Of a DNA stretch of 49,339 nt, positions 15,862-25,036 are shown in pieces. How positions within the stretch are numbered: the first letter of the stretch is position 1; each line of letters opens with the position of its first letter. Source of the DNA: Anaerohalosphaeraceae bacterium (GTDB taxonomy: Bacteria > Planctomycetota > Phycisphaerae > Sedimentisphaerales > Anaerohalosphaeraceae); NCBI GenBank assembly GCA_037479115.1, contig JBBFLK010000014.1:1-49339 (forward strand). The letters are read 5' to 3'. The notes beneath the pieces are model-generated. The model saw nothing but the letters and a program-made list of their open reading frames with translations, had not been told where the DNA came from and ran no database searches. The position numbers and the translations under genes were made by a program.

Positions 15862-16674
15862 ATGCTCGAACGACTCGAACAGCTCAACCCGATTGTGCAG
15901 GCCCTCCTGGCCACGCTCTTTACCTGGGGCCTGACTGCCCTCGGAGCGGGCACCGTCTTTTTCTTCAAAAGCATCAACCGCCGCACGCTCGATGCGATGC
16001 TCTCGTTTGCGGCGGGCGTGATGATTGCCGCCAGCTACTGGTCCCTTCTGGCACCGGCCATCGAGATGGCGTCCAATCAGGGACAAATCGCCTGGATTCC
16101 CGCCGCCGTCGGCTTCTTATTAGGCGGAGCATTCCTGCGGGGGGTTGATGTCCTGCTGCCGCATCTGCATTTGGGCTATCCGACCGAAGAGGCCGAGGGC
16201 ATTCATACCTCCTGGCGGCGGAGCGTTCTGCTGGTTCTGGCCATTACCCTGCACAATATTCCGGAGGGACTGGCGGTCGGCATTGCGTTCGGCGCCCTCA
16301 AATACGGCCTGTCCGAAGCGAGCTTCAGCGGAGCCCTGGCCCTGGCTATCGGCATCGGCATCCAGAACTTCCCCGAAGGAGCGGCCGTATCGGTTCCGCT
16401 CCGCCGCGAAGGGTTCAGCCGCCTGAAAAGTTTCTGGTACGGCCAGCTGTCCGGCGCGGTCGAGCCGATTGCGGGCGTCCTCGGTGCCTGGGCGGTGATG
16501 AGCATTACGCCCCTGCTGCCGTATGCCCTGGCCTTTGCCGCCGGCGCCATGATTTTCGTCGTTATCGAAGAAGTCATCCCCGAATCGCAGCGGGCCGGCC
16601 ATGTGGACCTGGCCACCACCTTTGCCATGCTCGGCTTTACCGTGATGATGATTCTGGATGTAGCCCTCGGCTAG
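15862..16674 (+). CDS. ZIP-family divalent metal transporter
   Basis: 270 residues with about eight membrane helices. The two diagnostic metal-site helices are present: HNIPEG in TM4 (LAITLHNIPEGLAVGIAFG) and QNFPEG in TM5 (IGIGIQNFPEGAAVS). A His-containing loop (PHLHLG) sits between TM3 and TM4. The ZupT/GufA branch imports zinc, iron or manganese; the exact metal cannot be read from the sequence. ATG 15862 is chosen because AAGGAC lies nine bases upstream and the promoter is right before it; the frame is open further up to GTG 15772 but that part overlaps the promoter. It converges with the lipoprotein gene, with six bases between stops. Confidence 0.93.
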   Translation: MLERLEQLNPIVQALLATLFTWGLTALGAGTVFFFKSINRRTLDAMLSFAAGVMIAASYWSLLAPAIEMASNQGQIAWIPAAVGFLLGGAFLRGVDVLLPHLHLGYPTEEAEGIHTSWRRSVLLVLAITLHNIPEGLAVGIAFGALKYGLSEASFSGALALAIGIGIQNFPEGAAVSVPLRREGFSRLKSFWYGQLSGAVEPIAGVLGAWAVMSITPLLPYALAFAAGAMIFVVIEEVIPESQRAGHVDLATTFAMLGFTVMMILDVALG

Positions 16675-16680
16675 CCGCCG

Positions 16681-17988
16681 TCAGGAGTTTGGCTGCGTCT
16701 TTTTTCTGCGCGTGAGAATGTGATAGCCCAGCATCAGGACAAAAAAGACCAGCAGCAATTGAAGGATTCGTTTGGCGGCGTGATCGACGGAGGCGTTAAT
16801 CTGCCGGGTAATCTGGTCCTGGGTCTGGGGCATCTGCTGCAGCGATAATACAACCTGATGGATTTGTTCGGCCGACCGGCCGATATTTAACACGAGGGCA
16901 TCAAAATCCCGCATCGTAAACGGCGGACCGGCCTGGGGGTCTCGTTCGCTGCGAACCAGAAACGGCTCAACCAGTGCGCGAGCCGCCTCGGCAGCCCGGG
17001 CGACTTCCCCCGCCGTCTCCCGCAGCGTTCGCCCTGTCTGGTCCAGCGATTCAATCGCCGCCCGCACTTCCGCCGCCGTCCCTTGAGCCGATGCAAGGGT
17101 CTGATTCAGGGCCGACGAAGAAGAGTCCTCCTCGAGCATAGACGTCAGTTTCTCCGCCGCAGCCGACATCCGGACACTGCTTTCCGAAAACCGCTCCAGA
17201 CTGGTCAGCAGCGACTGCATCTGTTCAGAACCAAACCATTCTTCCATAAACAGCTGGGCCTCCCAGTGCATCATCTCCGGCAGGTCGCGGACGACATCCG
17301 TAAACCGCTCGGCAGTATTGCGGAACTGATAGACGGCATCGGCTGTGCGGTCCACTCCGCGCATCGCACTGAACGGCGCCATCGGAATCGTAATCACATT
17401 CATCAGCGGATTCGGACCTTCCTTCCGTTCTTTGGTAGCCATCACAATCAGATTGGAGTAGGTGCCGCGAATCGGATTCCGCCGGGCAAACTCCATCAGA
17501 TTGTCATAGGCCTCCTGGTACTTCTGCTCATCGAGAAACAGCCGGGCGATTCGCTGGATTTCCTCCTGAACCTCGCGGGTAAACGCAATCACGACAGACT
17601 GTTTGTCCCCGTAAAGTTCCATCCCGTCTCCCTGTTCCAGATACAGACGCATCCGGAGGGTAAAGCCCCAAATCTCCAGAAAGGCCACCACCGGGTCGGA
17701 GGGCTCCAGCATGGTGTCAATCGCCGAGATGATGCGCATACGCATCTGGAGGCTGGTGCGCTGAGACCGCCGGGTCCCATTGACGGTATCGAGCTGTTCG
17801 CCGATCCGCTTCAGCTCCGCCACATAGTAATCCCGATAGCTGTTCAGCAGGTCCCGCAGCTCCTCTTTGCTGATCATCCCCTGACGGGGTGTTCTCATCC
17901 TCCCGAGCATGGACCGCTGCCCCGGCTCACAGCCGAACCCGAGCAGGAACAGCCCGCTTAGCAGAAATACAGTTATTCTCAAACGCAT
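16681..17988 (-). CDS. Predicted lipoprotein with long helical region and C-terminal membrane anchor
   Basis: 435 residues from ATG 17988, chosen for the GGGAG site upstream and because a lipoprotein signal begins there (VFLLSGLFLLGFGC). The body is mostly alpha-helical. Residues about 220-320 contain Ser/Ala/Glu-rich heptads (SSVRMSAAAEKLTSMLEE, SLDQTGRTLRETAGEVARAA) reminiscent of chemoreceptor-type coiled coils. A single transmembrane helix (ILQLLLVFFVLMLGYHIL) lies at the C-terminus, followed by a basic tail. I do not recognise the family. An envelope protein spanning from the lipid anchor to the membrane through a coiled coil is the simplest reading. Confidence 0.8.
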   Translation of the reverse strand: MRLRITVFLLSGLFLLGFGCEPGQRSMLGRMRTPRQGMISKEELRDLLNSYRDYYVAELKRIGEQLDTVNGTRRSQRTSLQMRMRIISAIDTMLEPSDPVVAFLEIWGFTLRMRLYLEQGDGMELYGDKQSVVIAFTREVQEEIQRIARLFLDEQKYQEAYDNLMEFARRNPIRGTYSNLIVMATKERKEGPNPLMNVITIPMAPFSAMRGVDRTADAVYQFRNTAERFTDVVRDLPEMMHWEAQLFMEEWFGSEQMQSLLTSLERFSESSVRMSAAAEKLTSMLEEDSSSSALNQTLASAQGTAAEVRAAIESLDQTGRTLRETAGEVARAAEAARALVEPFLVRSERDPQAGPPFTMRDFDALVLNIGRSAEQIHQVVLSLQQMPQTQDQITRQINASVDHAAKRILQLLLVFFVLMLGYHILTRRKKTQPNS

Positions 17989-18102
17989 ACGAAACTCCCT
18001 GAAATCTCTCTCTTTATCTATTGTACCCAGAAAAAGGAACAAAGGAAAATCGAAATCGTTCTTTTCTTTAGGGCATACCCCCCTCCCCGGAGCGATTCAC
18101 CT

Positions 18103-18131
18103 TTGACGAGGCGCCCCGCGGCGATTATAAT
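18103..18131 (+). promoter_or_regulatory. Sigma-70 promoter for rmuC
   Basis: TTGACG (18103-18108) and TATAAT (18126-18131) are separated by exactly 17 bp, 41 bp before the rmuC start. Confidence 0.8.
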
Positions 18132-18172
18132 TATTCCGAACCTGCGCATCTTAACGCCTTCGGAGAATCGCT

Positions 18173-19183
18173 ATGGAAACGATATTGCTGCTCACGCTCA
18201 TCGGAATCGGAATTGTCGTCGTCAGCATTCTACTGACGGTCTCTTCACTGCGGCGCGATGTCGTTTCCCAGCAGAAAACCAATGAACTCTTTCAGCAGCA
18301 GCTGGAACAGATGCGCCAGAGCACTCTGATTCTCTCTCAAACACTCGACAAAAACCTGCAAATGGGCCAGGAGAGCATCAGCCGGTTTCTGGCCCACAGC
18401 GGACAGACCCTGGGCGAGCTGAAGGAACAGCTGGGCCGACTCAAAAGCGACAGCGAACAGATGCTGCGCATCGGCCAGGAGGTTCGCAAGCTTCAGGATA
18501 TTCTCAAAGCCCCCAAACTGCGAGGACAAATCGGCGAATATTCGCTGGAGGGGCTTCTGGGCAATATTCTGCCCGCCGAACATTTCACCATTCAGCACAC
18601 CTTCAAAAACGGCAGAATTGTCGATGCGCTGGTTCGGCTGCCGGATTATTCGGTTCCGATTGATGCGAAGTTTCCGCTGCCGGCTTTTGAGAAGATTGCC
18701 TCCGCCGAAAGCGACGAGGACCGCAGCAAGGCACGCCGCCAGTTTCAAAACGACGTCTGCAAACACATCGACAAAATCGCTGAAAGTTATATCCTGCCCG
18801 CAGAGGGCACGGCGGACTTTGCCCTGATGTACATTCCGGCCGAAAACGTTTATTACGAAACCATCGTCCATTATGATTCAGACAAGGTGAATCTGCCGGA
18901 CTATGCCCTTGCCAAGAAAGTCATTCCGGTCTCTCCCAATCTGCTGTATGCCTATCTGATGACGGTGGCCATGGGGCTTCGCGGGATGCAGATTGAAAAA
19001 CAGGCCGCCGAGATTCGCACCGCCCTCGAACAGCTGGCCGGCACATTCGGCTCATTCGTCGACAGCTGGGGGGTGCTGGGCCGTCATCTGCGGAATGCCC
19101 AGAATCAATACGAAGAAGGCAACAGCCGCCTGAATAAGTTTATGCTTCAGCTGGACCAAATCCGGCGTGCAGACAAGACATAA
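18173..19183 (+). CDS. rmuC: DNA recombination protein RmuC
   Basis: 336 residues, shorter than the E. coli protein of about 475. An N-terminal membrane helix (ILLLTLIGIGIVVVSILLTV) is followed by a coiled coil (residues about 35-110). The conserved RmuC nuclease-like core runs from about 115 to 300 with LRGQIGEYSLEGLLG, DALVRLPDYSVPIDAKFPL and FALMYIPAENVYYE. RmuC limits DNA inversions between repeats, probably as a nuclease. The shorter length reflects a reduced coiled coil rather than a cut core. It has its own promoter and is followed 13 bp later by a lipoprotein hydrolase gene. Confidence 0.93.
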   Translation: METILLLTLIGIGIVVVSILLTVSSLRRDVVSQQKTNELFQQQLEQMRQSTLILSQTLDKNLQMGQESISRFLAHSGQTLGELKEQLGRLKSDSEQMLRIGQEVRKLQDILKAPKLRGQIGEYSLEGLLGNILPAEHFTIQHTFKNGRIVDALVRLPDYSVPIDAKFPLPAFEKIASAESDEDRSKARRQFQNDVCKHIDKIAESYILPAEGTADFALMYIPAENVYYETIVHYDSDKVNLPDYALAKKVIPVSPNLLYAYLMTVAMGLRGMQIEKQAAEIRTALEQLAGTFGSFVDSWGVLGRHLRNAQNQYEEGNSRLNKFMLQLDQIRRADKT

Positions 19184-19196
19184 CGGAGAGCGAACG

Positions 19197-20000
19197 ATGA
19201 CAAAAAAGACTGTACTGTGGATGTGGCTGATGGTGTTGGGGCTTGCACCGCTCTTCAGCTGCCGGCAGCAAACAAAGCCCTCCAAAGGCGTAATTGTTCT
19301 GGTTCACGGGGCCTGGGGCGGCGGCTGGGGATTTCGTCAAATGGAGGAACTGCTCCAAGCCAAAGGGTATCAGGTTTATCGACCCACCCTGACCGGACAG
19401 GGAGAACGGGTCCATCTGGCCGGCGAGCAAATCAGCTTAGAAACCCACATTCAGGACATTGTGAATGTGATTTTATTTGAAGACCTGAAAGGGATTGTTC
19501 TCCTCGGCCACAGTTACGGCGGAATGGTCATCACCGGCGTTGCCAACCGGATTCCGGGGCGAATCAGCCGGCTGATTTATCTGGATGCCGTCCTTCCGGA
19601 GGACGGAGAAAATCTGCTGGACCATCCGGCCTTTGCCGCCAACAAGGCGCAGCTGCTGGCCGCCGCACGCGGCGGATTTATCTATCCGATGTGGGTCAAA
19701 GAAGACCAAAATCCGCCCAAAGATGTCCCGCATCCCCTCAAGACCCTCACCGACCCCATCGTCCTGAACAACCCGAAACGTCTGGAGATTCCAGCCGATT
19801 ATATTCTGACAGTTGACCCGGGTACGGCCGAACAGCTGGACACATTTTATCCATACGCTCAGCGGGCGGCCGGCTACGAATGGCCGGTGCACCGAATGGA
19901 GGCCGACCACAACCCCCAGCGTTCCAAACCCAAAGAGCTGGCCGAGCTTCTGGACCAAATCCTCCAAAGCCGCCCGGTCAAACGACCACGCCCTTCTTGA
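19197..20000 (+). CDS. Alpha/beta hydrolase, predicted lipoprotein
   Basis: 267 residues. The first 22 residues form a lipoprotein signal with lipobox LFSC. The fold starts VIVLVHGAWGGGWGF (oxyanion-hole HG). The nucleophile elbow is GHSYGG, with Ser as nucleophile. The late segment MEADHNPQRSKP supplies the catalytic His. This pattern matches small esterases related to salicylate/methyl esterases (HG-AWGG-GW type). The substrate is unknown. ATG 19197 has GGAG upstream. It is probably co-transcribed with rmuC. Its last 23 bp overlap the 3' end of fucU on the other strand. Confidence 0.87.
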   Translation: MTKKTVLWMWLMVLGLAPLFSCRQQTKPSKGVIVLVHGAWGGGWGFRQMEELLQAKGYQVYRPTLTGQGERVHLAGEQISLETHIQDIVNVILFEDLKGIVLLGHSYGGMVITGVANRIPGRISRLIYLDAVLPEDGENLLDHPAFAANKAQLLAAARGGFIYPMWVKEDQNPPKDVPHPLKTLTDPIVLNNPKRLEIPADYILTVDPGTAEQLDTFYPYAQRAAGYEWPVHRMEADHNPQRSKPKELAELLDQILQSRPVKRPRPS

Positions 20001-20406
20001 GAATCAGGTTGGCATAAAGGGCCGGTTCGCTGGTGGCCACAATCGCAAAGGCGTTTCGGGCACGTTCATAGAAAGCGTGCCGTTCGATTTGCTCAAAATC
20101 GGTAAACTTCTCGCCGCTGGCCCGAATGATTTTCCGGTATTCCTCCCAAATGGTCGGTCGAGTCGGGTCGCCAGGCACGACCTGCATCAGCACAGCCGGC
20201 CGCTGGACATACTGGTCCAGCGGAAAGAATTTCAAAACGGCCTCCAGCAGCGGCGGAATCATCAGGCCGTCGGCCCGGATGAGACGGCGGGCGTTCGAAC
20301 AGGCCGGAAAGTTGCCGTCCGCCAGCACCAGTTCATCCCCATGGCCCATTTCCATCAGCACCTTCAGCAAGTCGGGCGAAAGAATCGCCGGAATTCCCTT
20401 GAGCAT
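19978..20406 (-). CDS. fucU: RbsD/FucU-family sugar mutarotase
   Basis: 142 residues, the usual size of L-fucose mutarotase. It begins MLKGIPAILSPDLLKVL and continues EMGHGDELVLADGNFPA, both hallmarks of FucU with the catalytic His in GHGD. The later DxF-x-x-IERHAFYERA is also typical. The enzyme interconverts alpha and beta L-fucose (ribose for RbsD) and works with fucose uptake and catabolism. AAAGGGA precedes ATG 20406. No other fucose gene is adjacent. It overlaps the hydrolase gene tail by 23 bp in convergent orientation. Confidence 0.9.
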   Translation of the reverse strand: MLKGIPAILSPDLLKVLMEMGHGDELVLADGNFPACSNARRLIRADGLMIPPLLEAVLKFFPLDQYVQRPAVLMQVVPGDPTRPTIWEEYRKIIRASGEKFTDFEQIERHAFYERARNAFAIVATSEPALYANLILKKGVVV

Positions 20407-20513
20407 AGCATCCCTTTCCCTAAACAAGTCTGCACCATTCTAAGGGAAAAAACCTCCGCCGACAAGCCCGGGAGGAATTGAAACAGATAAGACCGAAAAA
20501 TCTCCTTTCGTCC

Positions 20514-20597
20514 CTGATAACTGATAACTGATGACTGATGACTGATAACTGATAACTGATAACTGATAACTGTTAACTGATGACTGATAACTGTTAA
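20514..20597. repeat. Heptanucleotide tandem repeat, 12 copies of CTGATAA-like units
   Basis: Twelve units of seven bases occur in a row, mostly CTGATAA with variants CTGATGA and CTGTTAA. All plus-strand frames are filled with stops. Similar heptamer runs are known in several bacterial groups, especially cyanobacteria. Confidence 0.9.
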
Positions 20598-20614
20598 CGG
20601 ATGCATCCTCTTTT

Positions 20615-20640
20615 CCCCGGGCTTGCGCCCGGGGCTATTT
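20615..20640. repeat. Dispersed hairpin repeat, copy 2
   Basis: CCCCGGGC-ttgc-GCCCGGGG is a perfect 8-bp inverted repeat with a four-base loop, followed by CTATTT. It is the partner of the element at 4046-4072. Confidence 0.6.
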
Positions 20641-20659
20641 CCCACGCCAAGCCCTCCGT

Positions 20660-20783
20660 CATCCCCACAAAGGCACCCGTCATTCCCGCGTCATTTCGAC
20701 ATTCCCGCGCAGACGTCTGCCATTCCCTCGCAGGTCTCTGCCATTTCCGTGTAGGTGCCTGTCATTCCCGCGCAGGCGGGAAT
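20660..20783. repeat. 21-bp-periodic repeat with terminal inverted repeat
   Basis: Six units begin CAT(C/T)(C/T)CC: five are 21 bp and the second is 19 bp. The last (20764-20783) is ATTCCC-8 bases-GGGAAT, the same format as the neisserial dRS3 inverted repeat. On the minus strand part of it reads as heptapeptides such as MADVCAG and MAETCEG, like the MTEVLKG repeat at 49192-49338. Confidence 0.6.
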
Positions 20784-20869
20784 CCAGGTCTTCCCGCGAC
20801 TTGTCCTCCGAAGCTTTTCGCGAAGAAGGAAGGCGGGAATCCAGTCTTATTGATTCGGGGGCATATGCT

Positions 20870-23800
20870 TTAATACACCCCCGGCGAGGGAGCCCCGGCG
20901 GTCCAGTTGGCCGGGTCGTTGCCGTACGCAGAAAGAGAAATCCGCTGCAGGGTCGCTCCGTAGCCGTCCGGCTGGGTCGGCCATGGAGGCTCATCATCAT
21001 AGGTCACCTGATCCACGCGAATCCAGGAACGAGTTTTGCCGAAGGGCTTTTCCCCGGGCCGACAAAGACGGACCTTCTCGCCGCCGTTGCTTAAGGACGT
21101 ATCATTCTCAAACGGCCCCAGAACGGGAACGCCCGCCGGAATCTGAGAACCGTAATAAGCCTGCAGAGCGGACGGGCTTTTGGCAACAATCAGCACACCG
21201 CCGGCCGGAATCTCCGTATTCGGCGGGAAGGTAAAATCAATCCCTTCCGTAAAGGCCCAGGGAACCAACTCCTGAACGATAACTCCCGGCGCCGTTTCCG
21301 TATCAACCCAGTCCTGCAGCAGAACCGGCTGTGAGGAAAGATTGACCAGTTCAATATATTCATTGCCTGTATTGCCGGGGCCGGGATTGTACTGGATTTC
21401 CGATATCACTATCGGGCCGACCTGCGGATAGGCATTCGGACCGCCGGGGGTCGGGATGCTCATCGCCACAAAATCCATATCGCCGTCGCTTTTCAGATAA
21501 CGGCCGAGAGAAACCCCGCTCAACGATGCATCGAACGGCTGGACGGCCTGATATCCGCCCAGTTGGCCGCCCTGGCCGGAGGTCAGATAAACCGTTTCTC
21601 CGTTCTCGCTGAGAGCAAACGCCGAGCCGAAATGAAGGTCTTCGTAAAAGACAATATATCCATACGGAGCCAGCACGGTTTCCTCCGGGATTTGATATTT
21701 CATCAGATTGCTGCCGCTGTCGCTGAGGAACCAGCCGCCGATGGATATCGCCTGGTCGGTCGTGTTATACAGTTCAATCCAGTCGGGCGATGAGCCGTGA
21801 GAATGGGCCAGCAGTTCATTGATTACAACACTGCCGGGGAGCAGTCCGATTTCCTCCCGGCCGGGCGAGCCCCCGGCGGCTGTACTGGCCCGCCAGCCCA
21901 TCTTGCGGCCCCAGACCGACAGGTCGCTTTCCAGCGGATTCAGCAGCGTCAGAGAAAATCCTGCCCCGTCGGTCAGCGGATACCAGGAATCCTTGTATGC
22001 AAACGACAAAATGACCTCGCCCAGCGCATCCGTGAGCGTCAGGGTCTCTCCGGCATTGTCCAGAACCCCCTCGTCCCATTGCACAATGGGCACGCCGGCA
22101 GGAACATTGGTATAGACGGCTTCAAAAGCGGCTTTGTTTTTGACCAGCAGCAGAAAACCGCCGCCTTCAATCGACGCATTCCGGAACGTATGCCGAATCC
22201 CTTTGGTAAAACGAACCCAGTCCAGATGAATCGTCTGATCGCCGATATTTTTCAACTCGAGAAACTCCATCTCCGGATTTGTCGGATGATACATAATTTC
22301 CGTAATGCGGAGATAGTCCCGCACCGACCCGACCTCAAAGACGGCTTCCGCCAGCGCACTCCACAGCCCGGCGCTGGTTCGAGCCCGGGCCTTGATAAAC
22401 AGGGTTTTGGAAAGAGTCAGCGGAGCATTGTAAACCGCCGCCGAAGCCGTGTTGACCGCTCCGCCCGGCAGCCGCGGGTCTGTACCGTCCAGCGTGTACC
22501 AGATGGTATTGCCGCTGCCGGCGGTCATTGTCAGAACGGCCCCGCTTTCGGCCCGTCCGCCGTACTGCAAAACGCCGTTCACAAAAAACTCCGGAGCCGC
22601 AATCGTCGGATACCACGGCGGATTTTTCGAGGTAAACTGAGCCAGGACAACATCGCGGCGCGTCGGAATAAAATTCGTCCGCAGCCGATTGCATTCATTG
22701 AGCCATTCGACATTTCGGGTATAGGGAGTCGCCGGACGGCGGTTGTCGCCCCAGCGGGCGGACTCGCCCACGATCGCCCGGTCAATCCAGCCGGTTAATC
22801 GGTTAAACATCGCCGCAAAGTTTTCCGGCGTCAAGGCACCGTTGTGGAAGAAATGTTTATGAACCCGGTCGGCAAAAAGCATCCGATATTCAGAATTGAC
22901 AATCCACTTCTGATGCAGTCCGGTCGGTGCCATCGCCGTATTCTTGGTGGTGGCATCCACGACGGTAAACGTGCCGTCATCCATCACATGCTCACCGTCC
23001 CACATATGCCATCGCCAGCGTCCGGCCGGGTCAAACCGATTCCGCGTCGCGTACCAGTTCTTGTGGTCCCAGTCGCCGTTGCCCAGATAGAAATTGGCCA
23101 GCAGGTAATCGATGAAGTCGGGAACATCCAGCTTTTGTTTGAGATTTTCAAACGCCGTCAGCACATCCGGACTGGTGGGCGAAAGTGCAAACATCGCAAT
23201 ATAATCGTTATTGCTGCCGCTGACGACATTGGTATAGTCGTGCTTGATGACATCATAATCATCCTTCTCACCGCCCAGATAGGCCGCCGCAAAGGAATCA
23301 TCCGGCCGCTCATGCAGCCAGTAGAGTCCCCAGTACAGACCGTTCAGATACAGATGCACGGGCCTGCCGTGACAGGCATACCCCCCCATCGCCAGCTGCG
23401 TATCAGAGGCCGCCTGGTCGCGGACATATTCCCCCCGCAGACGCTGTGTGGCATCCGGATGTACCCAGCTGTTCTGCGGACGGGAATCCAAAATAACCGT
23501 ATCAAACCAGTCCGCCGCATTCGGCCCGAACAAAGGATACCGGAACTGACCGCCGTAAACCCCTCGGAAAGTCAGACGGAAGGACAACTTATAACTCTTC
23601 CATCGGTTGAGGGTCGTGCCGCCGCCGCTGACGCCGCCCTGCATCCGAACTCCGCAGTTGGTGTGGAAGGACTCTATGCCCTGCGGGTCCAGCCATTCGA
23701 TGGAGCCGGCCCGTTCCGTTCCGTCCTGACTCTGATTGATATAGATTCCCGTGCCGGACCCGAAAAGCTGAGCAATCGGCACCACCAGCGAAACCGACGG

Positions 23801-25036
23801 AATCGCCTTCAGGTCATCTTTGAGGGTGGCCGCATACAAAGGTCCGAACGGCCCGCTGGGCGAGGCGATGTCCGGGTCCACCTGGTAATCCCCTGTGACG
23901 GAGCCGCTGTATGTACCGCCGGGCCAGGTCGTCGGATAGCCGGCGGGGACTGCCTGCGCTCCGGTGGACGGATTGGTTGCCTGCGTAAGAACATTATCCA
24001 GAAACAAATAGGTCTGCGTATCCACATTGGAAGGCAGCCAGCCGGGTTTGAAGGCCGCCGCACGCAGGCAAGTCGTCCGGGTAATCTGAATCGGATTGGC
24101 CGGATTGTAGATTTGGCCGGTTGTGGCGGTCGGCTCGCTTGTGTCTGTCGTATAGCGGATGACCGCGTCCGGCGTGGAACAGGAAATATGAACCGTAAAC
24201 GGGCTTTCAAAGAATCCGCGTTTGACGCTGAATTGGGTATCCCCGACAACCCCTTCATAAATCCCTGTGTTGGCAGCCCCTCGGGTCGGCGAAGTCAGAT
24301 AGCCGATTCGTCCATCGGAGCTGACGCCATAGGAGACCAGACCCCGCTGAGGCGGATACGGGTCAAAACGGTCTTCTATCCATTGTCCGTCCGGACGAAC
24401 CAGCGCCAGAAACTCCCCATCCATCGACAATTCAAAATTGGTATGCAGGTTCCCCCAGTCATCGATAAAAGGATAACCGTATTTTGATTCGTCCTTGTTG
24501 GATGCATAAACAACCAAATAGCCCCAGGGACCAATGGAGACGCCGGCCGGAAACCGCCACTTGGTCAGATTGTTTCGGCTGTCGGTCAGATACCATCCTT
24601 CCAGCGAAACCGTCTGGTCGGACAGATTGCGGATTTCAATCCAATCCTCGTAAGCGGGCTGCCCATTGACCTGCGTGTAGAGATTGACTGCCGGCAGCGG
24701 ACGCAAATCGCTCACATTGGAGTTGACGGCCATAAATTCGTTAATCGCCAGCACCTTCGGCGGACGGGTGTATTCCGCCGCAAAAGCGGTCAGCTGACCC
24801 TCGGAAACAAAAATCTCCTGAGGGGGCGGAGAAAACCAGCCCGAAAGCGGCGAAAAGTCAACGGTATGAGGCCCCTGCGGCACGGAGGACAAAACAGTCT
24901 GGGAAGACAGCCAGGGCCCCCCGTCCAACCGCCAGCGGGCACCGGCAGCGGCGGCCTCCGCCGGCAGCAAAACCACCTGCACCGAACCAATCCATTGCTG
25001 AAGCCACGAAACCGCCAGAAAATACAAATCGGACAA
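20870..25036 (-). CDS. CotH kinase/lamin-tail multidomain surface protein, C-terminal part (frameshifted from 24790-26160)
   Basis: 1,388 codons are open. It opens inside a dockerin helix (LSDLYFLAVSWLQQW), so it is the continuation of the gene upstream, not a gene of its own. Next come a PEGA-like unit (residues about 18-90), lamin-tail domain 1 (about 95-260, starting LAINEFMAVNSN), a chitobiase-type unit (YTTDTSEPT near 290), a CotH-like kinase (about 400-680, with HLYLNGLYWGLYWLHERPDD and NGDWDHKNWYATR), another chitobiase-type unit (YTLDGTDPR near 855) and three more lamin-tail domains to the end. CotH domains phosphorylate proteins in spores; their role in planctomycete surface proteins is unknown. 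Joined to the first part, the product would be about 1,763 residues. Confidence 0.8.
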   Translation of the reverse strand: MSDLYFLAVSWLQQWIGSVQVVLLPAEAAAAGARWRLDGGPWLSSQTVLSSVPQGPHTVDFSPLSGWFSPPPQEIFVSEGQLTAFAAEYTRPPKVLAINEFMAVNSNVSDLRPLPAVNLYTQVNGQPAYEDWIEIRNLSDQTVSLEGWYLTDSRNNLTKWRFPAGVSIGPWGYLVVYASNKDESKYGYPFIDDWGNLHTNFELSMDGEFLALVRPDGQWIEDRFDPYPPQRGLVSYGVSSDGRIGYLTSPTRGAANTGIYEGVVGDTQFSVKRGFFESPFTVHISCSTPDAVIRYTTDTSEPTATTGQIYNPANPIQITRTTCLRAAAFKPGWLPSNVDTQTYLFLDNVLTQATNPSTGAQAVPAGYPTTWPGGTYSGSVTGDYQVDPDIASPSGPFGPLYAATLKDDLKAIPSVSLVVPIAQLFGSGTGIYINQSQDGTERAGSIEWLDPQGIESFHTNCGVRMQGGVSGGGTTLNRWKSYKLSFRLTFRGVYGGQFRYPLFGPNAADWFDTVILDSRPQNSWVHPDATQRLRGEYVRDQAASDTQLAMGGYACHGRPVHLYLNGLYWGLYWLHERPDDSFAAAYLGGEKDDYDVIKHDYTNVVSGSNNDYIAMFALSPTSPDVLTAFENLKQKLDVPDFIDYLLANFYLGNGDWDHKNWYATRNRFDPAGRWRWHMWDGEHVMDDGTFTVVDATTKNTAMAPTGLHQKWIVNSEYRMLFADRVHKHFFHNGALTPENFAAMFNRLTGWIDRAIVGESARWGDNRRPATPYTRNVEWLNECNRLRTNFIPTRRDVVLAQFTSKNPPWYPTIAAPEFFVNGVLQYGGRAESGAVLTMTAGSGNTIWYTLDGTDPRLPGGAVNTASAAVYNAPLTLSKTLFIKARARTSAGLWSALAEAVFEVGSVRDYLRITEIMYHPTNPEMEFLELKNIGDQTIHLDWVRFTKGIRHTFRNASIEGGGFLLLVKNKAAFEAVYTNVPAGVPIVQWDEGVLDNAGETLTLTDALGEVILSFAYKDSWYPLTDGAGFSLTLLNPLESDLSVWGRKMGWRASTAAGGSPGREEIGLLPGSVVINELLAHSHGSSPDWIELYNTTDQAISIGGWFLSDSGSNLMKYQIPEETVLAPYGYIVFYEDLHFGSAFALSENGETVYLTSGQGGQLGGYQAVQPFDASLSGVSLGRYLKSDGDMDFVAMSIPTPGGPNAYPQVGPIVISEIQYNPGPGNTGNEYIELVNLSSQPVLLQDWVDTETAPGVIVQELVPWAFTEGIDFTFPPNTEIPAGGVLIVAKSPSALQAYYGSQIPAGVPVLGPFENDTSLSNGGEKVRLCRPGEKPFGKTRSWIRVDQVTYDDEPPWPTQPDGYGATLQRISLSAYGNDPANWTAGAPSPGVY

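Larger units (their letters stand above)
20407..20869. other. Repeat-rich intergenic gap
   Basis: This 463-bp gap between fucU and the large surface protein contains no supported gene. It holds a 7-bp tandem repeat (20514-20597), a perfect hairpin repeat (20615-20640) and a 21-bp-periodic repeat ending in an inverted repeat (20660-20783). Frames across it encode only repeat products. Confidence 0.7.

Noticed and set aside
20364-20645. Minus-strand frame with repeats such as VISYQLSVISHQ
   Set aside because: It is produced by the 7-bp tandem repeat (three units make seven codons). There is no ribosome site, and such frames are known artefacts of heptamer repeats.
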